A DNA stretch of 64,000 nucleotides from contig CAJWBQ010000011.1 of assembly GCA_913020115.1 (NCBI GenBank), forward strand, positions 1 through 64,000, read 5' to 3'. The DNA comes from an uncultured Cellvibrionales bacterium (lineage in GTDB: Bacteria > Pseudomonadota > Gammaproteobacteria > Pseudomonadales > Cellvibrionaceae). The notes under the pieces are model-generated. The model saw only the letters and a program-made list of their open reading frames with translations, did no database searches and was not told where the DNA came from. Both the position numbers and the translations under genes were made by a program. Below, in pieces: positions 17,575 to 27,478 of this stretch. Each line of letters opens with the position of its first letter. The first letter of the stretch is position 1.

Positions 17575-20469
17575 CTACAAATAAGCCTCCAGCCCCGGGC
17601 AAGAACAAATCAAATTTCTATCTCCATAAACATTATCGATGCGGTTTACGGTGGGCCAAACTTTATGTTCTTTTAGCCAGCTTGCCGGCCGCGCTGCCAC
17701 TTCGCGTGAATAGCTGTGTGCCCATTCATCGCTCATTACATCGTCTTGTGTATGCGGCGCATTGTGCAGAGGATTGTCTTCAGCCGAATATTCACCATCA
17801 ATTACTTGCTGAATTTCTTTGCGAATAATAGCCATGGTTTCCACAAAACGGTCTAACTCGTGCTTCGATTCAGACTCGGTGGGTTCAATCATCAATGTGC
17901 CCGAAACTGGGAAGCTCATGGTGGGCGCATGGAAACCAAAATCCATCAGGCGCTTGGCAATATCTTCTTCACTAATTCCGCTCAATTCTTTTAGAGGGCG
18001 CAGGTCTATCAGGCATTCGTGAGCCACAAAACCGTTGGTGCCGCGATACAAAATCGGGAAGTGCTCACTGAGTTTATTGGCGACATAGTTTGCGTTCACC
18101 ATGGCCATTTCAGTGGCCTGCTTCATGCCTTCTTTGCCCATCATTTTGATATACATCCAGCTGATGGGAAGGATGGAGGCCGAGCCCCAAGGCGCGGCTG
18201 AGATGGTGCCGTTTGCTATGTTTGTGCCTGGAACCTCTTGCACTGGGTGGGCGGGCAAGAAAGGTTCTAGGTGTTTGCCAACACCGATAGGGCCCATGCC
18301 GGGGCCGCCGCCGCCGTGAGGAATGCAGAATGTTTTGTGCAAGTTCAAGTGCGAAACGTCGCCACCAAATTTTCCAGGAGCGGCGACGCCCACTAAGGCG
18401 TTCATGTTGGCACCATCTATGTAAACTTGACCGCCAATGTTGTGGATCATTTGGCAGAGTTCGGTAATGCCTTCTTCAAAAACACCGTGGGTGGAGGGGT
18501 AGGTAACCATGATGCAGGCAATCTGCTTGTCAAACTGCTCAATTTTATCGCGCAGGTCGGCCAGGTCTACGTTGCCCATGTCATCGCACTTGGTGACCAC
18601 TACTTTCATGCCGGCCATTTGCGCGGTAGCAGGATTAGTACCGTGAGCTGAGGCGGGAATGAGACAAATCTCACGATCCATTTCGCCTTTACTCTCAAAA
18701 TATTTCTTAATCGCTAAGAGGCCAGCATATTCACCTTGTGAACCGGCGTTGGGTTGTAAGCTCACCGCATCGTAGCCGGTGCAGGCCGCTAACATTTGTT
18801 CCAGCTCTTCAAACAACTGGGCATAACCCTGCGCTTGTGACATGGGGGCGAAAGGGTGCATGCGGCCAAATTCAGGCCAGGTGACAGGAATCATTTCAGC
18901 GGTGGCGTTGAGCTTCATGGTGCAAGAGCCCAGCGGAATCATAGAGTGATTGAGCGCAATGTCTTTGCTCTCTAGGCGCTTCAAGTAACGCATCATTTCC
19001 GTTTCACTGTGATACTGGTTGAACGTGGGGTGACTAAGAATCTTGTCGTCGCGCAACTGGGCTTGAGCTATTCCGTGTGGGCCCATGGCCAGTTGAGCAT
19101 CTATGGAGCTAAGTTCTAAGCCGTGTTCGCCACCAATGATGACTTCTAGTAAAAGTTCTATGTCGGCAAGCGTAGTGGTTTCATTGATGCTAAGGCCCAG
19201 TTGATTGTCACCGATAACACGCAGATTAATTTCCTGCGATAGCGCACGCTGCCTGATCGCCTCTTGGTTTTGGCCAACGTTTAGGGTGAGCGTGTCAAAG
19301 TAGGTGTCGTGGGCAAGCTTAATACCGTTGGCGCTCAAGGCCTTGGCCACGATACCGGTGAGGCGGTGAATGCGGTTGGCAATTCGGCTTAGGCCTTCTG
19401 GGCCGTGATAAATTGCATAGAATACGCTCATCACGGCCAACAGAACCTGTGAAGTGCAGATGTTTGAGTTGGCCTTCTCGCGGCGAATATGTTGCTCGCG
19501 GGTTTGCATGGCCATGCGCAGAGACTGCTTGCCTTTGCTGTCAATAGAGACACCAATTATGCGGCCGGGTGCGGCACGCTTGAAGCTTTCTCGGAAGGCA
19601 AAGAAGGCCGCGTGTGGGCCGCCAAAGCCCATGGGCACACCAAAGCGTTGGTTGGTGCCTACCACAACATCGGCGCCCATTGAGCCCGGTGACTTCAGCA
19701 GCACTAGGGCCATGATATCGGCGGCCACGGTGACCAGCGCGTTCATGCTGTGTGCTTGGGCAATAATGGGTTCAATATCCTTTACTTCGCCAGTAGAGCC
19801 TGGGTACTGCAGCAGAGCGCCAAAAATGTCCTGCTGTGAGAGTTCGGTTGCTGGGTTGCCGACAATGACTTCAAAACCAAAATGCTCGGCGCGGGTTTTC
19901 ACAACGGCAATGGTTTGTGGGTGGGTATCGGCGTCCACGAAATAGTTATTCGATTTATTTTTCTTCATCTGCCGCTTGCACATAGCCATGGCCTCGGCTG
20001 CAGCGGTGCCTTCGTCCAGCATCGAGGCGTTGGCCATCTCCATGCCGGTGAGGTCCATAACCATCTGCTGGAAGTTCAGTAAACCCTCAAGGCGACCCTG
20101 GGCAATTTCAGGTTGGTAAGGGGTGTAGGCGGTATACCAACCGGGGTTTTCCATGACGTTGCGAAGAATGACGTTGGGCACCAAGGTGTCGTGGTAACCC
20201 ATGCCAATGTAAGAGGAGAACACCTGGTTCTTATCGGCAATGGTTTTTAAATAGCGCAAGGCCTCCTCTTCAGTCACGGCACTGCCTAGGTCTAAATCAT
20301 CGCTTTTGCGAATGCCCGCGGGCACGGTCAGCGAGATCATTTCATCCACTGATCCCACCTTTAGAGTGTTCAGCATGGCCTCTGTCTGATTGGCGTCTGG
20401 GCCAATATGGCGCTGAAGGAAGGCTTGATGAAACTCTAATTGACCGAGGGTCTTACTGTGCTGAGGCAT
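17575..20469 (-). CDS. gcvP: Glycine dehydrogenase (decarboxylating), glycine cleavage P protein
   Basis: This PLP enzyme decarboxylates glycine and passes the aminomethyl group to lipoyl-H protein, feeding one-carbon units to folate. At 964 residues it matches the single-chain P protein of proteobacteria. The PLP-lysine motif [19 protein letters not shown] is intact. The N-terminal [12 protein letters not shown] is typical. The ATG at 20469 ([11 protein letters not shown]) fits the family start; an upstream ATG at 20511 adds 14 residues and neither has a strong ribosome-binding site. No gcvT or gcvH is present within the window, so those must be elsewhere. It is divergent from the XRE-cupin regulator gene, which may control it. 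Confidence 0.95.
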   Translation of the reverse strand: MPQHSKTLGQLEFHQAFLQRHIGPDANQTEAMLNTLKVGSVDEMISLTVPAGIRKSDDLDLGSAVTEEEALRYLKTIADKNQVFSSYIGMGYHDTLVPNVILRNVMENPGWYTAYTPYQPEIAQGRLEGLLNFQQMVMDLTGMEMANASMLDEGTAAAEAMAMCKRQMKKNKSNNYFVDADTHPQTIAVVKTRAEHFGFEVIVGNPATELSQQDIFGALLQYPGSTGEVKDIEPIIAQAHSMNALVTVAADIMALVLLKSPGSMGADVVVGTNQRFGVPMGFGGPHAAFFAFRESFKRAAPGRIIGVSIDSKGKQSLRMAMQTREQHIRREKANSNICTSQVLLAVMSVFYAIYHGPEGLSRIANRIHRLTGIVAKALSANGIKLAHDTYFDTLTLNVGQNQEAIRQRALSQEINLRVIGDNQLGLSINETTTLADIELLLEVIIGGEHGLELSSIDAQLAMGPHGIAQAQLRDDKILSHPTFNQYHSETEMMRYLKRLESKDIALNHSMIPLGSCTMKLNATAEMIPVTWPEFGRMHPFAPMSQAQGYAQLFEELEQMLAACTGYDAVSLQPNAGSQGEYAGLLAIKKYFESKGEMDREICLIPASAHGTNPATAQMAGMKVVVTKCDDMGNVDLADLRDKIEQFDKQIACIMVTYPSTHGVFEEGITELCQMIHNIGGQVYIDGANMNALVGVAAPGKFGGDVSHLNLHKTFCIPHGGGGPGMGPIGVGKHLEPFLPAHPVQEVPGTNIANGTISAAPWGSASILPISWMYIKMMGKEGMKQATEMAMVNANYVANKLSEHFPILYRGTNGFVAHECLIDLRPLKELSGISEEDIAKRLMDFGFHAPTMSFPVSGTLMIEPTESESKHELDRFVETMAIIRKEIQQVIDGEYSAEDNPLHNAPHTQDDVMSDEWAHSYSREVAARPASWLKEHKVWPTVNRIDNVYGDRNLICSCPGLEAYL

Positions 20470-20534
20470 AAGGCAATCCGAATTGTTGAATCTGGGGAAC
20501 AGTGCGTGCATTTGCAGCTTAGAATGACGCGCAT

Positions 20535-20581
20535 ATTATCAATCGGTTCTCTGATAATCAATTAATATTTCCTATAGGAAA
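20535..20581. promoter_or_regulatory. Inverted repeats between gcvP and the XRE-cupin gene, candidate operators
   Basis: A perfect 14-bp palindrome, TTTCCTATAGGAAA, lies at 20568-20581. Next to it, ATTATCA (20535-20541) pairs with TGATAAT (20552-20558). Both lie in the divergent gap, 58 bases upstream of the regulator GTG. XRE-type dimers bind palindromes of about this size, so this is a likely autoregulatory site and may also act on gcvP. Confidence 0.6.
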
Positions 20582-20638
20582 CTTGCGGACTTAAGCCGCA
20601 ACCCCGTATTATCGCCCTTTTTATCTGGAGAGTTTGCC

Positions 20639-21268
20639 GTGTCGGATGACAGTACTTTATCAAAGCCCTCAGTATTGGAGGTTGCACGTCAAGATGATGG
20701 TGAGTTTGTTGAGCCTCTCAAGCTCGGTAAACGCTTAAAAAGCATTCGCTTGGCAAACAATCTAACTCTGGAAGAAGCCAGCCGTTTAACCGGTTTGGCA
20801 CGGTCTACTCTGTCTAAAATTGAAAATGAGCTCATCTCGCCCACCTTTCAAGCGGTGCAAAAACTGACGGCAGGCCTAGGCATTGATATTCCGCAGTTGT
20901 TTGTGCCCCCTGAAGTGGGTGTGCAGGCGAACAGTCGCCGCGATGTGACTCGGGCAGGCGAGGGCAAGCCCCACCCCACAACCACTTATGAGCACGAGCT
21001 GCTGGCAAACGACATTAGCCAGAAAAAAATGGTGCCCTTTAAGTGCACCGTGCGAGCGCGCAGTTTTGAAGATTTTGACGATTGGGTGCGTCACGAGGGC
21101 GAGGAATTCTTGCTGGTGCTGTCGGGCAGCGTCGATGTTTATACGGAATACTACGAGCCGGTGCATCTCTCCGAAGGCGACAGCATGTATTACGATGCGC
21201 GCATGGGGCACTGCTTGGTGTCTACCAGCGAAAGCGATGCCATGGTTTTGTGGGTGACTACTCGCTAG
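20639..21268 (+). CDS. XRE-family regulator with C-terminal cupin sensor domain
   Basis: The 209-residue cytoplasmic regulator has an N-terminal lambda-repressor-like HTH (about 28-85: LGKRLKSIRLANNLTLEEAS, then STLSKIENELISPTFQAVQK). A C-terminal cupin domain (about 125-205) contains RHEGEEFLLVLSGSVDV and EGDSMYYDARMGHCLVS. This architecture is known for repressors of amino-acid, polyamine or organic-acid genes that bind a small ligand in the cupin. The GTG start follows GGAG with 8-base spacing. A perfect palindrome lies upstream. Divergence from gcvP suggests a link with glycine or one-carbon metabolism, which is inference. Confidence 0.88.
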   Translation: MSDDSTLSKPSVLEVARQDDGEFVEPLKLGKRLKSIRLANNLTLEEASRLTGLARSTLSKIENELISPTFQAVQKLTAGLGIDIPQLFVPPEVGVQANSRRDVTRAGEGKPHPTTTYEHELLANDISQKKMVPFKCTVRARSFEDFDDWVRHEGEEFLLVLSGSVDVYTEYYEPVHLSEGDSMYYDARMGHCLVSTSESDAMVLWVTTR

Positions 21269-21303
21269 CCAACTGAGTTCAGTCGGCTGTATTCACAGCC
21301 TTT

Positions 21304-22374
21304 TTAAATCGGCTGTACTGGCAGTTCTTCATTTGCGCCGCTTGTTGGAGCATCTACTTGCCGGGTTGCTCGGTACAAATATTGTTCCCCTTCCAAGGTG
21401 CGTTCCATGTCGCCCTGTACCATGAGGTAGTTCAGGTGGGCTACACACTCTCCCAGTGCAAACATGAGTTGCGAGCCATCCAGTTTTCGCTTGAACATTA
21501 CCGGTAGTAGCTCAATGGCGGTTTGCGCTTTTGATGTGGCGGCCATTAGAGCCTGTAGTTTTTCCTCGTGATGTTCTTGCATTTCCCGAACGCGCTTGTG
21601 CAGACCTATAAACGGAAAATTGTGCGCCGGCAAGGTGAGCACGTCTTCTGGTAGATCGAGAAATTGTGGCAGGGAGTCTAGGTAGTCGGCCAGTGGGTTG
21701 CTATTAGGCTCAGTTGAATACACGCTAATATTGGGTGTGATTTTGGGTAAAATCTGATCGCCGGAAATCAACAAATTCAAAGTTTCATTAAACAAACACG
21801 CGTGTTCTGGCGAGTGTCCAGAGCCTACAACGATACGCCATTCACTGCCGTTGATCTTTAAGCTTGCGCCGTGCTGCAGGCGCTGATAGCTGCGAGGCAT
21901 TGGGGTGATGAAATTGCCAAAGCCAGACTCGGCACTGATGGCCGCTTCGATTTGAATTTCATCCACACCGGCCCGACGGTAATGCTCTGCGTCACTCCAG
22001 CGGCTGGCGCCCGTTTCCGGGCCAGACAGCGCGCGAGTGCCGAAGTATTCGCCGCGGGTCATATACAGCGGCGCCTTCCAGTGGTCATTGAGAAACCCAG
22101 CTTGGCCAATGTGGTCGGGGTGCATATGTGTGGCGATAATCCCTTTTACGGGTTTTCCCTTCAGCGCTGAATCAAAGACCGTGCGCCAATGCTTTTCTGT
22201 GGTTTTGCCGCCAAGGCCAGTGTCAACGATAAACCAGCCGTCAGTGTCTTCCAGCAAGTAAAGGTTGATATGGTTTAAGGCAAAGGGCAGTGGCATACGA
22301 AGCCAGTAAACACCCTCGTGCAGGCGAGTGGTTTCGCCTGGGGCGGGGAGGTCAAATTCGGGGAAGCTTGGCAT
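21304..22374 (-). CDS. Metallo-beta-lactamase-fold hydrolase
   Basis: The 356-residue protein has the MBL fold with the metal-binding signature THMHPDHIG and later ligands in GSGHSPEHACLF, LISGDQILPKI and LPAHNFPF. The pattern resembles glyoxalase II/LACTB2-like thioester or ester hydrolases; the substrate is unknown. The C-terminal about 90 residues form a helical winged-helix-like extension, as in LACTB2. The start at 22374 (MPSFPEFDLP) is chosen because the longer frame to 22470 adds a Cys/His-rich leader unlike the family; the ribosome-binding site is weak. It is convergent with the XRE-cupin gene and divergent from the peroxiredoxin gene. Confidence 0.85.
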   Translation of the reverse strand: MPSFPEFDLPAPGETTRLHEGVYWLRMPLPFALNHINLYLLEDTDGWFIVDTGLGGKTTEKHWRTVFDSALKGKPVKGIIATHMHPDHIGQAGFLNDHWKAPLYMTRGEYFGTRALSGPETGASRWSDAEHYRRAGVDEIQIEAAISAESGFGNFITPMPRSYQRLQHGASLKINGSEWRIVVGSGHSPEHACLFNETLNLLISGDQILPKITPNISVYSTEPNSNPLADYLDSLPQFLDLPEDVLTLPAHNFPFIGLHKRVREMQEHHEEKLQALMAATSKAQTAIELLPVMFKRKLDGSQLMFALGECVAHLNYLMVQGDMERTLEGEQYLYRATRQVDAPTSGANEELPVQPI

Positions 22375-22573
22375 AAAGAGGGTACCCTTAGAAGTAGTAC
22401 TATACGATGAAACAGATTTCTCCTGGCTGCAATGGCAATAGTGCTCACAAATACTCACAAAACTTATCAAGTATTGCCTCCAATAAGACTTAACAGAAGG
22501 CGGGCTTTGCCCTAAGCTTCATTATTAGCTTTGTCTAAATTGTGATTAATATTGAATAACAGGAGTACGCACA

Positions 22574-23056
22574 GTGACTATAAAAGTTGGCGATACAATG
22601 CCAGAAACTAAGTTGGGCTTTCTCAACGACGAAGGTATGCAAACCCCCACTACCAGCGAATATTTTGCAGGCAGCAAAGTCGCTCTATTCGCGGTGCCGG
22701 GTGCCTACACACCTACGTGTTCCGCGGCGCACTTGCCGGGTTATGTGGTTCATGGCGATGCTTTGAAAGCCAAAGGCATAGATAAAATAGCCTGCGTTTC
22801 CGTCAACGATGCGTTTGTAATGCAGGCTTGGGGTCGTGCATCCAATGCGGAAGGTCAAATTGATATGCTGTCTGACGGCAATGCTGAACTCGCAGTGGCT
22901 CTGGGTTTAGAGATGGATGCCAGTGGTTTCCTTATGGGGCAGCGCAGCCAGCGTTTTTCTATGGTGGTAGATAACGGTGTGGTCAGCCAGCTGAATGTTG
23001 AAGCGCCCGGTGAGTTCAAGGTGAGCGCCGCGGAATACATGTTAGAGCAGTTGTAA
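22574..23056 (+). CDS. Peroxiredoxin, Prx5 type
   Basis: The 160-residue thiol peroxidase has the Prx5-group active site PGAYTPTCSAAHLPGY with the peroxidatic Cys at about 49. Typical downstream segments are present: DKIACVSVNDAFVMQAWG and the arginine-containing QRSQRFSMVVDNGVV. It reduces hydrogen peroxide and alkyl hydroperoxides in the cytoplasm, with glutaredoxin/thioredoxin as the usual reductant. The GTG start follows AGGAG with 8-base spacing. It is convergent with the porin gene. Confidence 0.94.
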   Translation: MTIKVGDTMPETKLGFLNDEGMQTPTTSEYFAGSKVALFAVPGAYTPTCSAAHLPGYVVHGDALKAKGIDKIACVSVNDAFVMQAWGRASNAEGQIDMLSDGNAELAVALGLEMDASGFLMGQRSQRFSMVVDNGVVSQLNVEAPGEFKVSAAEYMLEQL

Positions 23057-23069
23057 AACTGAACCCCAG

Positions 23070-24368
23070 TTAAAAATAACGGCGCAAACTGAGCTGTAAT
23101 TGCTGGGTGTTTAAGGGCCGTGATGGGTGGCCGGGAATGTAGTGCCGCCCAGGCCGTTCGCTCTGCCAACGCGTGAGGTTAAGGCTGGCTTTCCAGCCTT
23201 TCCCCCAGTTGTAACTGTAGCCAAGCATTAGGCTGCGACCGTGTTCGTCATTGGTGTCGTGGGGCGTTTGATCAAGGTCTTCCACTTCAAAGCGGTCCCA
23301 GCGCAAAGTGGCCCGATGAGGCCCCCAGCGTTTGCTTATCAACGCATAGGCGGCCCAGAAATCAGCATCTATGCTGGTGGTGGGCCCCGCCCCCATTAGT
23401 GTGTCACCGCTCAAAACCTGGCCTAGAATTTCAACACTGTTGGTCACACGCCAATGGGCACTTAGTTGCTGGAAGCGGGTGCGCCAACCGTATTGCCCCC
23501 CTTTAACCGCCGTGCTTTTTGCCCGGTTGTTGTAGTAAAAATAACTCAGCTTTAATTTTCGACCACGTGCCAATCGCTCACCTAGGGCCAGCTCTGAGCC
23601 GAAGTAATACCCTGGCTTGTGGTCGGTTTCTACGAAGGGTTCATAGCGTTGTTTTTGGCTGTCAAACAAACCGCCGGGGCCAACCTGCGGCAGCGGGGCA
23701 ATGCTGTAACTGCTGCGCACACCTGCAATGCGATCATGTTGAGCCCAGCCGCGCCAAGCCAGCATGGTGCCGGCCGTGTCGTTGTAGCCATACAGCGAGC
23801 CAATAAAGGCTAAGTCCCAATTTTTGTCCCAAAATTTACCCGGTAAAGTCCAGCGACCTTCGGCGCCGATGGTGCGCATCTCTTCGCCGAGCCAAGTATT
23901 AATGGTGGAAGAATTTAAACTGTAGGGGGAGCTCCACAGAGGGCCGCGATTTTCCAAAGACATGGGTAAATGAAACATGCCCACACGCCATTCTTGGCGC
24001 CATGGGCCGGTAGGCACAGGGCGGTAATGCAAAAAAGCTTCAGTGGCGGTAATTTCGGTTTCGTCACCCGTGTAGGCAAGCAACGTGCTTTTGGCGCGCA
24101 AGGTTGGGGTGAGTCGGTAACTAATGTCCAAACCCGCCTGAGCTAATTGCAGAGCTGAGTCATTGTCGCTAAAACGTAGGCCCGACGCGCCGTCATTTAG
24201 CCAGCTTTGGCTGCCGTCATTTTGCGTCTGTAATTGTACGTCGAGCATGCCACGAATATGCAGAGGGCTGCTGGTATTAGCCTGTGCGCTTAGGTTGAGC
24301 AGTGCTAACAGGCAGCCAAGTCTTATTTGGGAGACAAGGTTATCGCATAGTCGGTTGTTGATAGCCAT
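23070..24368 (-). CDS. Outer-membrane beta-barrel (porin-like) protein
   Basis: The 432-residue protein has a signal peptide (about 1-30, cleavage near AQANT). It then shows alternating amphipathic strands typical of a 16-strand-type barrel (for example AGLDISYRLTPTLRAKSTLL, YYFGSELALGERLARGRKLK). It ends in phenylalanine (LQLSLRRYF), the usual signal for outer-membrane insertion. The start overlaps the 3' end of the EAL gene by 46 bases, so translation is probably coupled. It is the third gene of the cupredoxin-EAL-porin operon. The transported substrate is unknown. Confidence 0.8.
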   Translation of the reverse strand: MAINNRLCDNLVSQIRLGCLLALLNLSAQANTSSPLHIRGMLDVQLQTQNDGSQSWLNDGASGLRFSDNDSALQLAQAGLDISYRLTPTLRAKSTLLAYTGDETEITATEAFLHYRPVPTGPWRQEWRVGMFHLPMSLENRGPLWSSPYSLNSSTINTWLGEEMRTIGAEGRWTLPGKFWDKNWDLAFIGSLYGYNDTAGTMLAWRGWAQHDRIAGVRSSYSIAPLPQVGPGGLFDSQKQRYEPFVETDHKPGYYFGSELALGERLARGRKLKLSYFYYNNRAKSTAVKGGQYGWRTRFQQLSAHWRVTNSVEILGQVLSGDTLMGAGPTTSIDADFWAAYALISKRWGPHRATLRWDRFEVEDLDQTPHDTNDEHGRSLMLGYSYNWGKGWKASLNLTRWQSERPGRHYIPGHPSRPLNTQQLQLSLRRYF

Positions 24369-26713
24369 TTTTCCAGTTCAGTAACGGGCATGGGTTTGCT
24401 GATATAATAGCCCTGAGCGTAGTTACAGCCAAGTTTACTCAACAGGCCCAGTGTATGTTTGTCTTCTACACCTTCGGCGACCACCGTTAAACCCATGGTA
24501 TGGCCGAGCTCGATAGTAGACTTTACGATGGTTGCATCGTCTTTATCGCGGCTCATATCCATGACAAAACTTTTGTCTATTTTGAGTTCGTGAACCGGCA
24601 GTTGCTTGAGATGGGCTAAGGATGAATAGCCGGTGCCGTAGTCATCTACCGATAAGCGAACCCCCAGTGCTTTAATATCCCGTAATATATTAAAGGCGTG
24701 CTCTGGGTCTTCCATAACTTCACTTTCAGTAACTTCCAGTGTGAGCATTTCACTGGGTATTTCATAGTGCTTGAGTAATTCAGGCACGCTGGTTTGCAGA
24801 TTGCCGCGAAACAAATCGATGGCAGAAATATTCACTGCAACGCCAATTTCATAACCGGCTTGCCGCCACTGTTGGCATTGTTTAAGTGCTGATGTCAGCA
24901 CCCACTGGGTGAGTAGGGTAATACTGCCAGACTGTTCAGCCAAAGCGATGAAGTCGTCTGGTGGGATGAAGCCATAGGAAGGGTGGTGCCAGCGCACTAG
25001 ACACTCTGTTTTCGTCACTTTGTGTGAGCCGTCTTCCTGTAAACTCAAGGTGGGTTGGTAGTAGAGCTCTAATTCGCCATTGGTAATGGCGCTGGGTAAA
25101 TCACTCATCAAAGACAATCGTTGCACGCTGTGGTTGTCATTCTTTTTGTCGTAAATTGCAAAATCCAAGCGCTTCTCTTTTGCCGAGGAAATTGCAATCT
25201 CGGCGAGGCGAATCAGAGTGGTGTAGTCGCGGCTGTGCTCCGGATAGATTGCCAGCCCCAGAGTGCTTGATAGAGCGATCTTAATACCGCTTTGAGCAAA
25301 GGGTTCGACAAAGACCTTGGTGATGCGTTGAGATATCTCGTGTAGCTCCCCATACTCCGAGAACGGAAGGAAAAATAAAAACTGATCGGCGCCTTGGCGA
25401 GCGAGGGTGTCTGGGCCGAATAATTGTTTTAGGCGCTCGGTAACACGTACTAGAAGTTGGTCGCCATTGTTGTGGCCAAGGGTGTCGTTAATGTCTTTGA
25501 AACGGTTGATGTTCAGTAAGCCGACGCAATATTGAGGGTTTGGAGTGGAGTTGTTTTCAATGGTGTGAGCCAAAGAGCGAACAAAAACGTCTCTTTTTTG
25601 TAAACCTGTGAGTCCGTCGCGTTCTGCTTGAAAGCGTATTTCTCGCTCGCGCTCGGCCACGGCCAAATTCATCGCCTGAAACTCGTTGGCCAGCTCGCCT
25701 ATCTCATCTTGGCGCCAAGTTTCGATGGGGGTGTGGTACTCACCACCGGCCGCTTTTTTTACTAAACTAAGGAGCGCTTCTACTGGCTTTGTTACGCTTC
25801 TGGCGATGATGGCGGCGACAATGCTGACCGCAAACAGCGAAAGAGTAAATAAGCCTAATAACTTCGCCCACCAATCCGTTAGAGAGCCGAATAGACCTTG
25901 GCGAGTTTTTTGAATAACAACCAATAGACTTTCGCCGCCATTGCGAGCAATTAGGTGACCCACCTGCATGATGTTCTGTTCGCTGGAGAGGAAGTGCGGT
26001 TCGCCACTGTGCAATTTTGAATGCGATGCTTCTATCAGTGGCAAGCGTGAGTGAATGTCTGAGAGGGTGGAGGCCACTACCTTCATTGATTTGTCGTTTT
26101 CTGAGATAAAGCTAATGCCAAGCCCTGTGATGTCGTTGAAATGTGTGGCAAGAACCCTGTCAAATTCAAAGCCGATGCTCAACCAAACATTCACACCGCT
26201 TTGAGTAATGGGCACAATCACTAGTTGATAAAAACGCCCGTCGATGTTGATCACTGTTTCATTGATACGATCATCGCGCGGGTCGAGAGGAACAATAATC
26301 TTGCGGTGTGTTTCCACAGGAATGACCACTGTGCTGCTCACCGCCGCGCCTTCGTAGTCACTGACAAAAGCAATGTCAGCACCGACACGTGCAATATGAT
26401 TGTTGAGTGTGCTTTTGAGAGTTTTTAGATCTCGAAATCCAATGGCGCGTTGCAGTGCGGTATCGCGAGCTAAGGTGCCGGCGTAACTTTGCAAATATTG
26501 ATTTCGTGACTTAAATTCGCTTTGAAAAAGCCGGCGACTGGTTTCCAGCGCCTCGGCCATTTGCAGTTGTACGCCGCTGTCCAATGCATTCCAAGAGAAC
26601 AGGGCGGTTATGCCTTGAAGTAGCAGCAGGACTGCAAAAAAACCCACAAAAATTCGATTGCGAAAACTCAGTAAAGCTTTACCCGTGGTTTTTTTAGTAG
26701 TCGCTGCTGTCAT
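24323..26713 (-). CDS. Membrane GGDEF-EAL protein with degenerate GGDEF, probable c-di-GMP phosphodiesterase
   Basis: The 796-residue inner-membrane sensor has TM1 at about 21-43, a periplasmic sensor domain of about 230 residues, and TM2 near 275-300. A HAMP domain follows (SVTKPVEALLSLVKKAAGGE), then GGDEF (about 355-510) and EAL (about 530-780). The GGDEF motif reads RQGADQF, so cyclase activity is unlikely. The EAL part keeps ECLVRW, EVTESEV, DDYGTGYSSLAHLKQLPV and KIDKSFV, so it is probably an active phosphodiesterase. The ATG at 26713 follows GAGGAG. It overlaps the cupredoxin gene upstream by 20 bases and the porin gene downstream by 46, suggesting one signalling unit. Confidence 0.9.
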   Translation of the reverse strand: MTAATTKKTTGKALLSFRNRIFVGFFAVLLLLQGITALFSWNALDSGVQLQMAEALETSRRLFQSEFKSRNQYLQSYAGTLARDTALQRAIGFRDLKTLKSTLNNHIARVGADIAFVSDYEGAAVSSTVVIPVETHRKIIVPLDPRDDRINETVINIDGRFYQLVIVPITQSGVNVWLSIGFEFDRVLATHFNDITGLGISFISENDKSMKVVASTLSDIHSRLPLIEASHSKLHSGEPHFLSSEQNIMQVGHLIARNGGESLLVVIQKTRQGLFGSLTDWWAKLLGLFTLSLFAVSIVAAIIARSVTKPVEALLSLVKKAAGGEYHTPIETWRQDEIGELANEFQAMNLAVAEREREIRFQAERDGLTGLQKRDVFVRSLAHTIENNSTPNPQYCVGLLNINRFKDINDTLGHNNGDQLLVRVTERLKQLFGPDTLARQGADQFLFFLPFSEYGELHEISQRITKVFVEPFAQSGIKIALSSTLGLAIYPEHSRDYTTLIRLAEIAISSAKEKRLDFAIYDKKNDNHSVQRLSLMSDLPSAITNGELELYYQPTLSLQEDGSHKVTKTECLVRWHHPSYGFIPPDDFIALAEQSGSITLLTQWVLTSALKQCQQWRQAGYEIGVAVNISAIDLFRGNLQTSVPELLKHYEIPSEMLTLEVTESEVMEDPEHAFNILRDIKALGVRLSVDDYGTGYSSLAHLKQLPVHELKIDKSFVMDMSRDKDDATIVKSTIELGHTMGLTVVAEGVEDKHTLGLLSKLGCNYAQGYYISKPMPVTELEKWLSTTDYAITLSPK

Positions 26714-27410
26714 CAAACTGCTCCTCTGGAGGCAAAGGCTGAGCGCTGTTTTTTATGGTATAGCTGAGGGCTAAGTTCACCGTTTGCACGTCGTGCTGAA
26801 TATCAATGGTTTGGTTTACCGCTTCTTTACGATCCATTCCGGGGTGCCAGAAACGCAGCGTGTAAACGCCTTTTGGCACATCGAATATCTGTGCTATTTG
26901 GCCATTTTGCTTTGCCGCACTATCTTTTGTCCCACTGTTGTTTACTACTTGGCTAAACCAAGGTGTATCAACAATATAGATATAACCCTGCATCCAGTCG
27001 TGGATATTGCAGCCTAAGTTAACCACTCCAGGGCTTGAAAAGTGTTTTTCGGGTACATCGCGCCCTTTGTATAGCTCTAATTCGAAAGCGTGGTTCGGTG
27101 AAAAGGAATAGACATGGTGGGCCACGTCGTCTTTGTTTGGAAAAGACACGGGGGTGCCGCTCTGCACAACTCGAATATAAGGGTCAAACTGCAGCTTGTG
27201 CTGAGCCATCTCTGCGCTGGCATTCGCCGCTTTGGTCTCGGCCATATGAGCAGTTAAGGCTTTGTCGTCGCTAATTAGGTAAACCACAGCGCCCGTGAGG
27301 TCGGGCAGCGTTTGCCCGGCGTTGGAACCGAGGCTCACATTGAGTTGAGCTGATAGCACGGTAGGTGCTATCAGTGCGAGCGCTAAGCTAAAGCGTGGGT
27401 TTATGTGCAT
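26694..27410 (-). CDS. Periplasmic cupredoxin-like protein (methylamine-utilization/MauL-like)
   Basis: The 238-residue protein has a signal peptide (cleavage near VLSAQ). A cupredoxin-like domain carries copper-ligand-like residues: DVAHHVYSFSPNHAFELELY and, later, PGVVNLGCNIHDWMQGYIYI (His, Cys, His, Met). The C-terminal part resembles a carboxypeptidase-regulatory-like fold (VPKGVYTLRFWHPG). Relatives are annotated as methylamine-utilization proteins although no mau cluster is present here. The ATG at 27410 is chosen over a TTG at 27416. As first gene of the operon with the EAL sensor and porin, it could feed a periplasmic copper or redox signal to the EAL protein; this is inference. Confidence 0.78.
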   Translation of the reverse strand: MHINPRFSLALALIAPTVLSAQLNVSLGSNAGQTLPDLTGAVVYLISDDKALTAHMAETKAANASAEMAQHKLQFDPYIRVVQSGTPVSFPNKDDVAHHVYSFSPNHAFELELYKGRDVPEKHFSSPGVVNLGCNIHDWMQGYIYIVDTPWFSQVVNNSGTKDSAAKQNGQIAQIFDVPKGVYTLRFWHPGMDRKEAVNQTIDIQHDVQTVNLALSYTIKNSAQPLPPEEQFDDSSDY

Positions 27411-27478
27411 ACACAAACATTCCGTCCTTAAAAGTCGAAGGGCTAAGTCGCGCTGTAGTGGCTATTTCCGCGACCATT

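Noticed and set aside
19454-19945. Plus-strand 163-codon frame inside gcvP
   Set aside because: This is a shadow of the conserved gcvP reading frame on the opposite strand.
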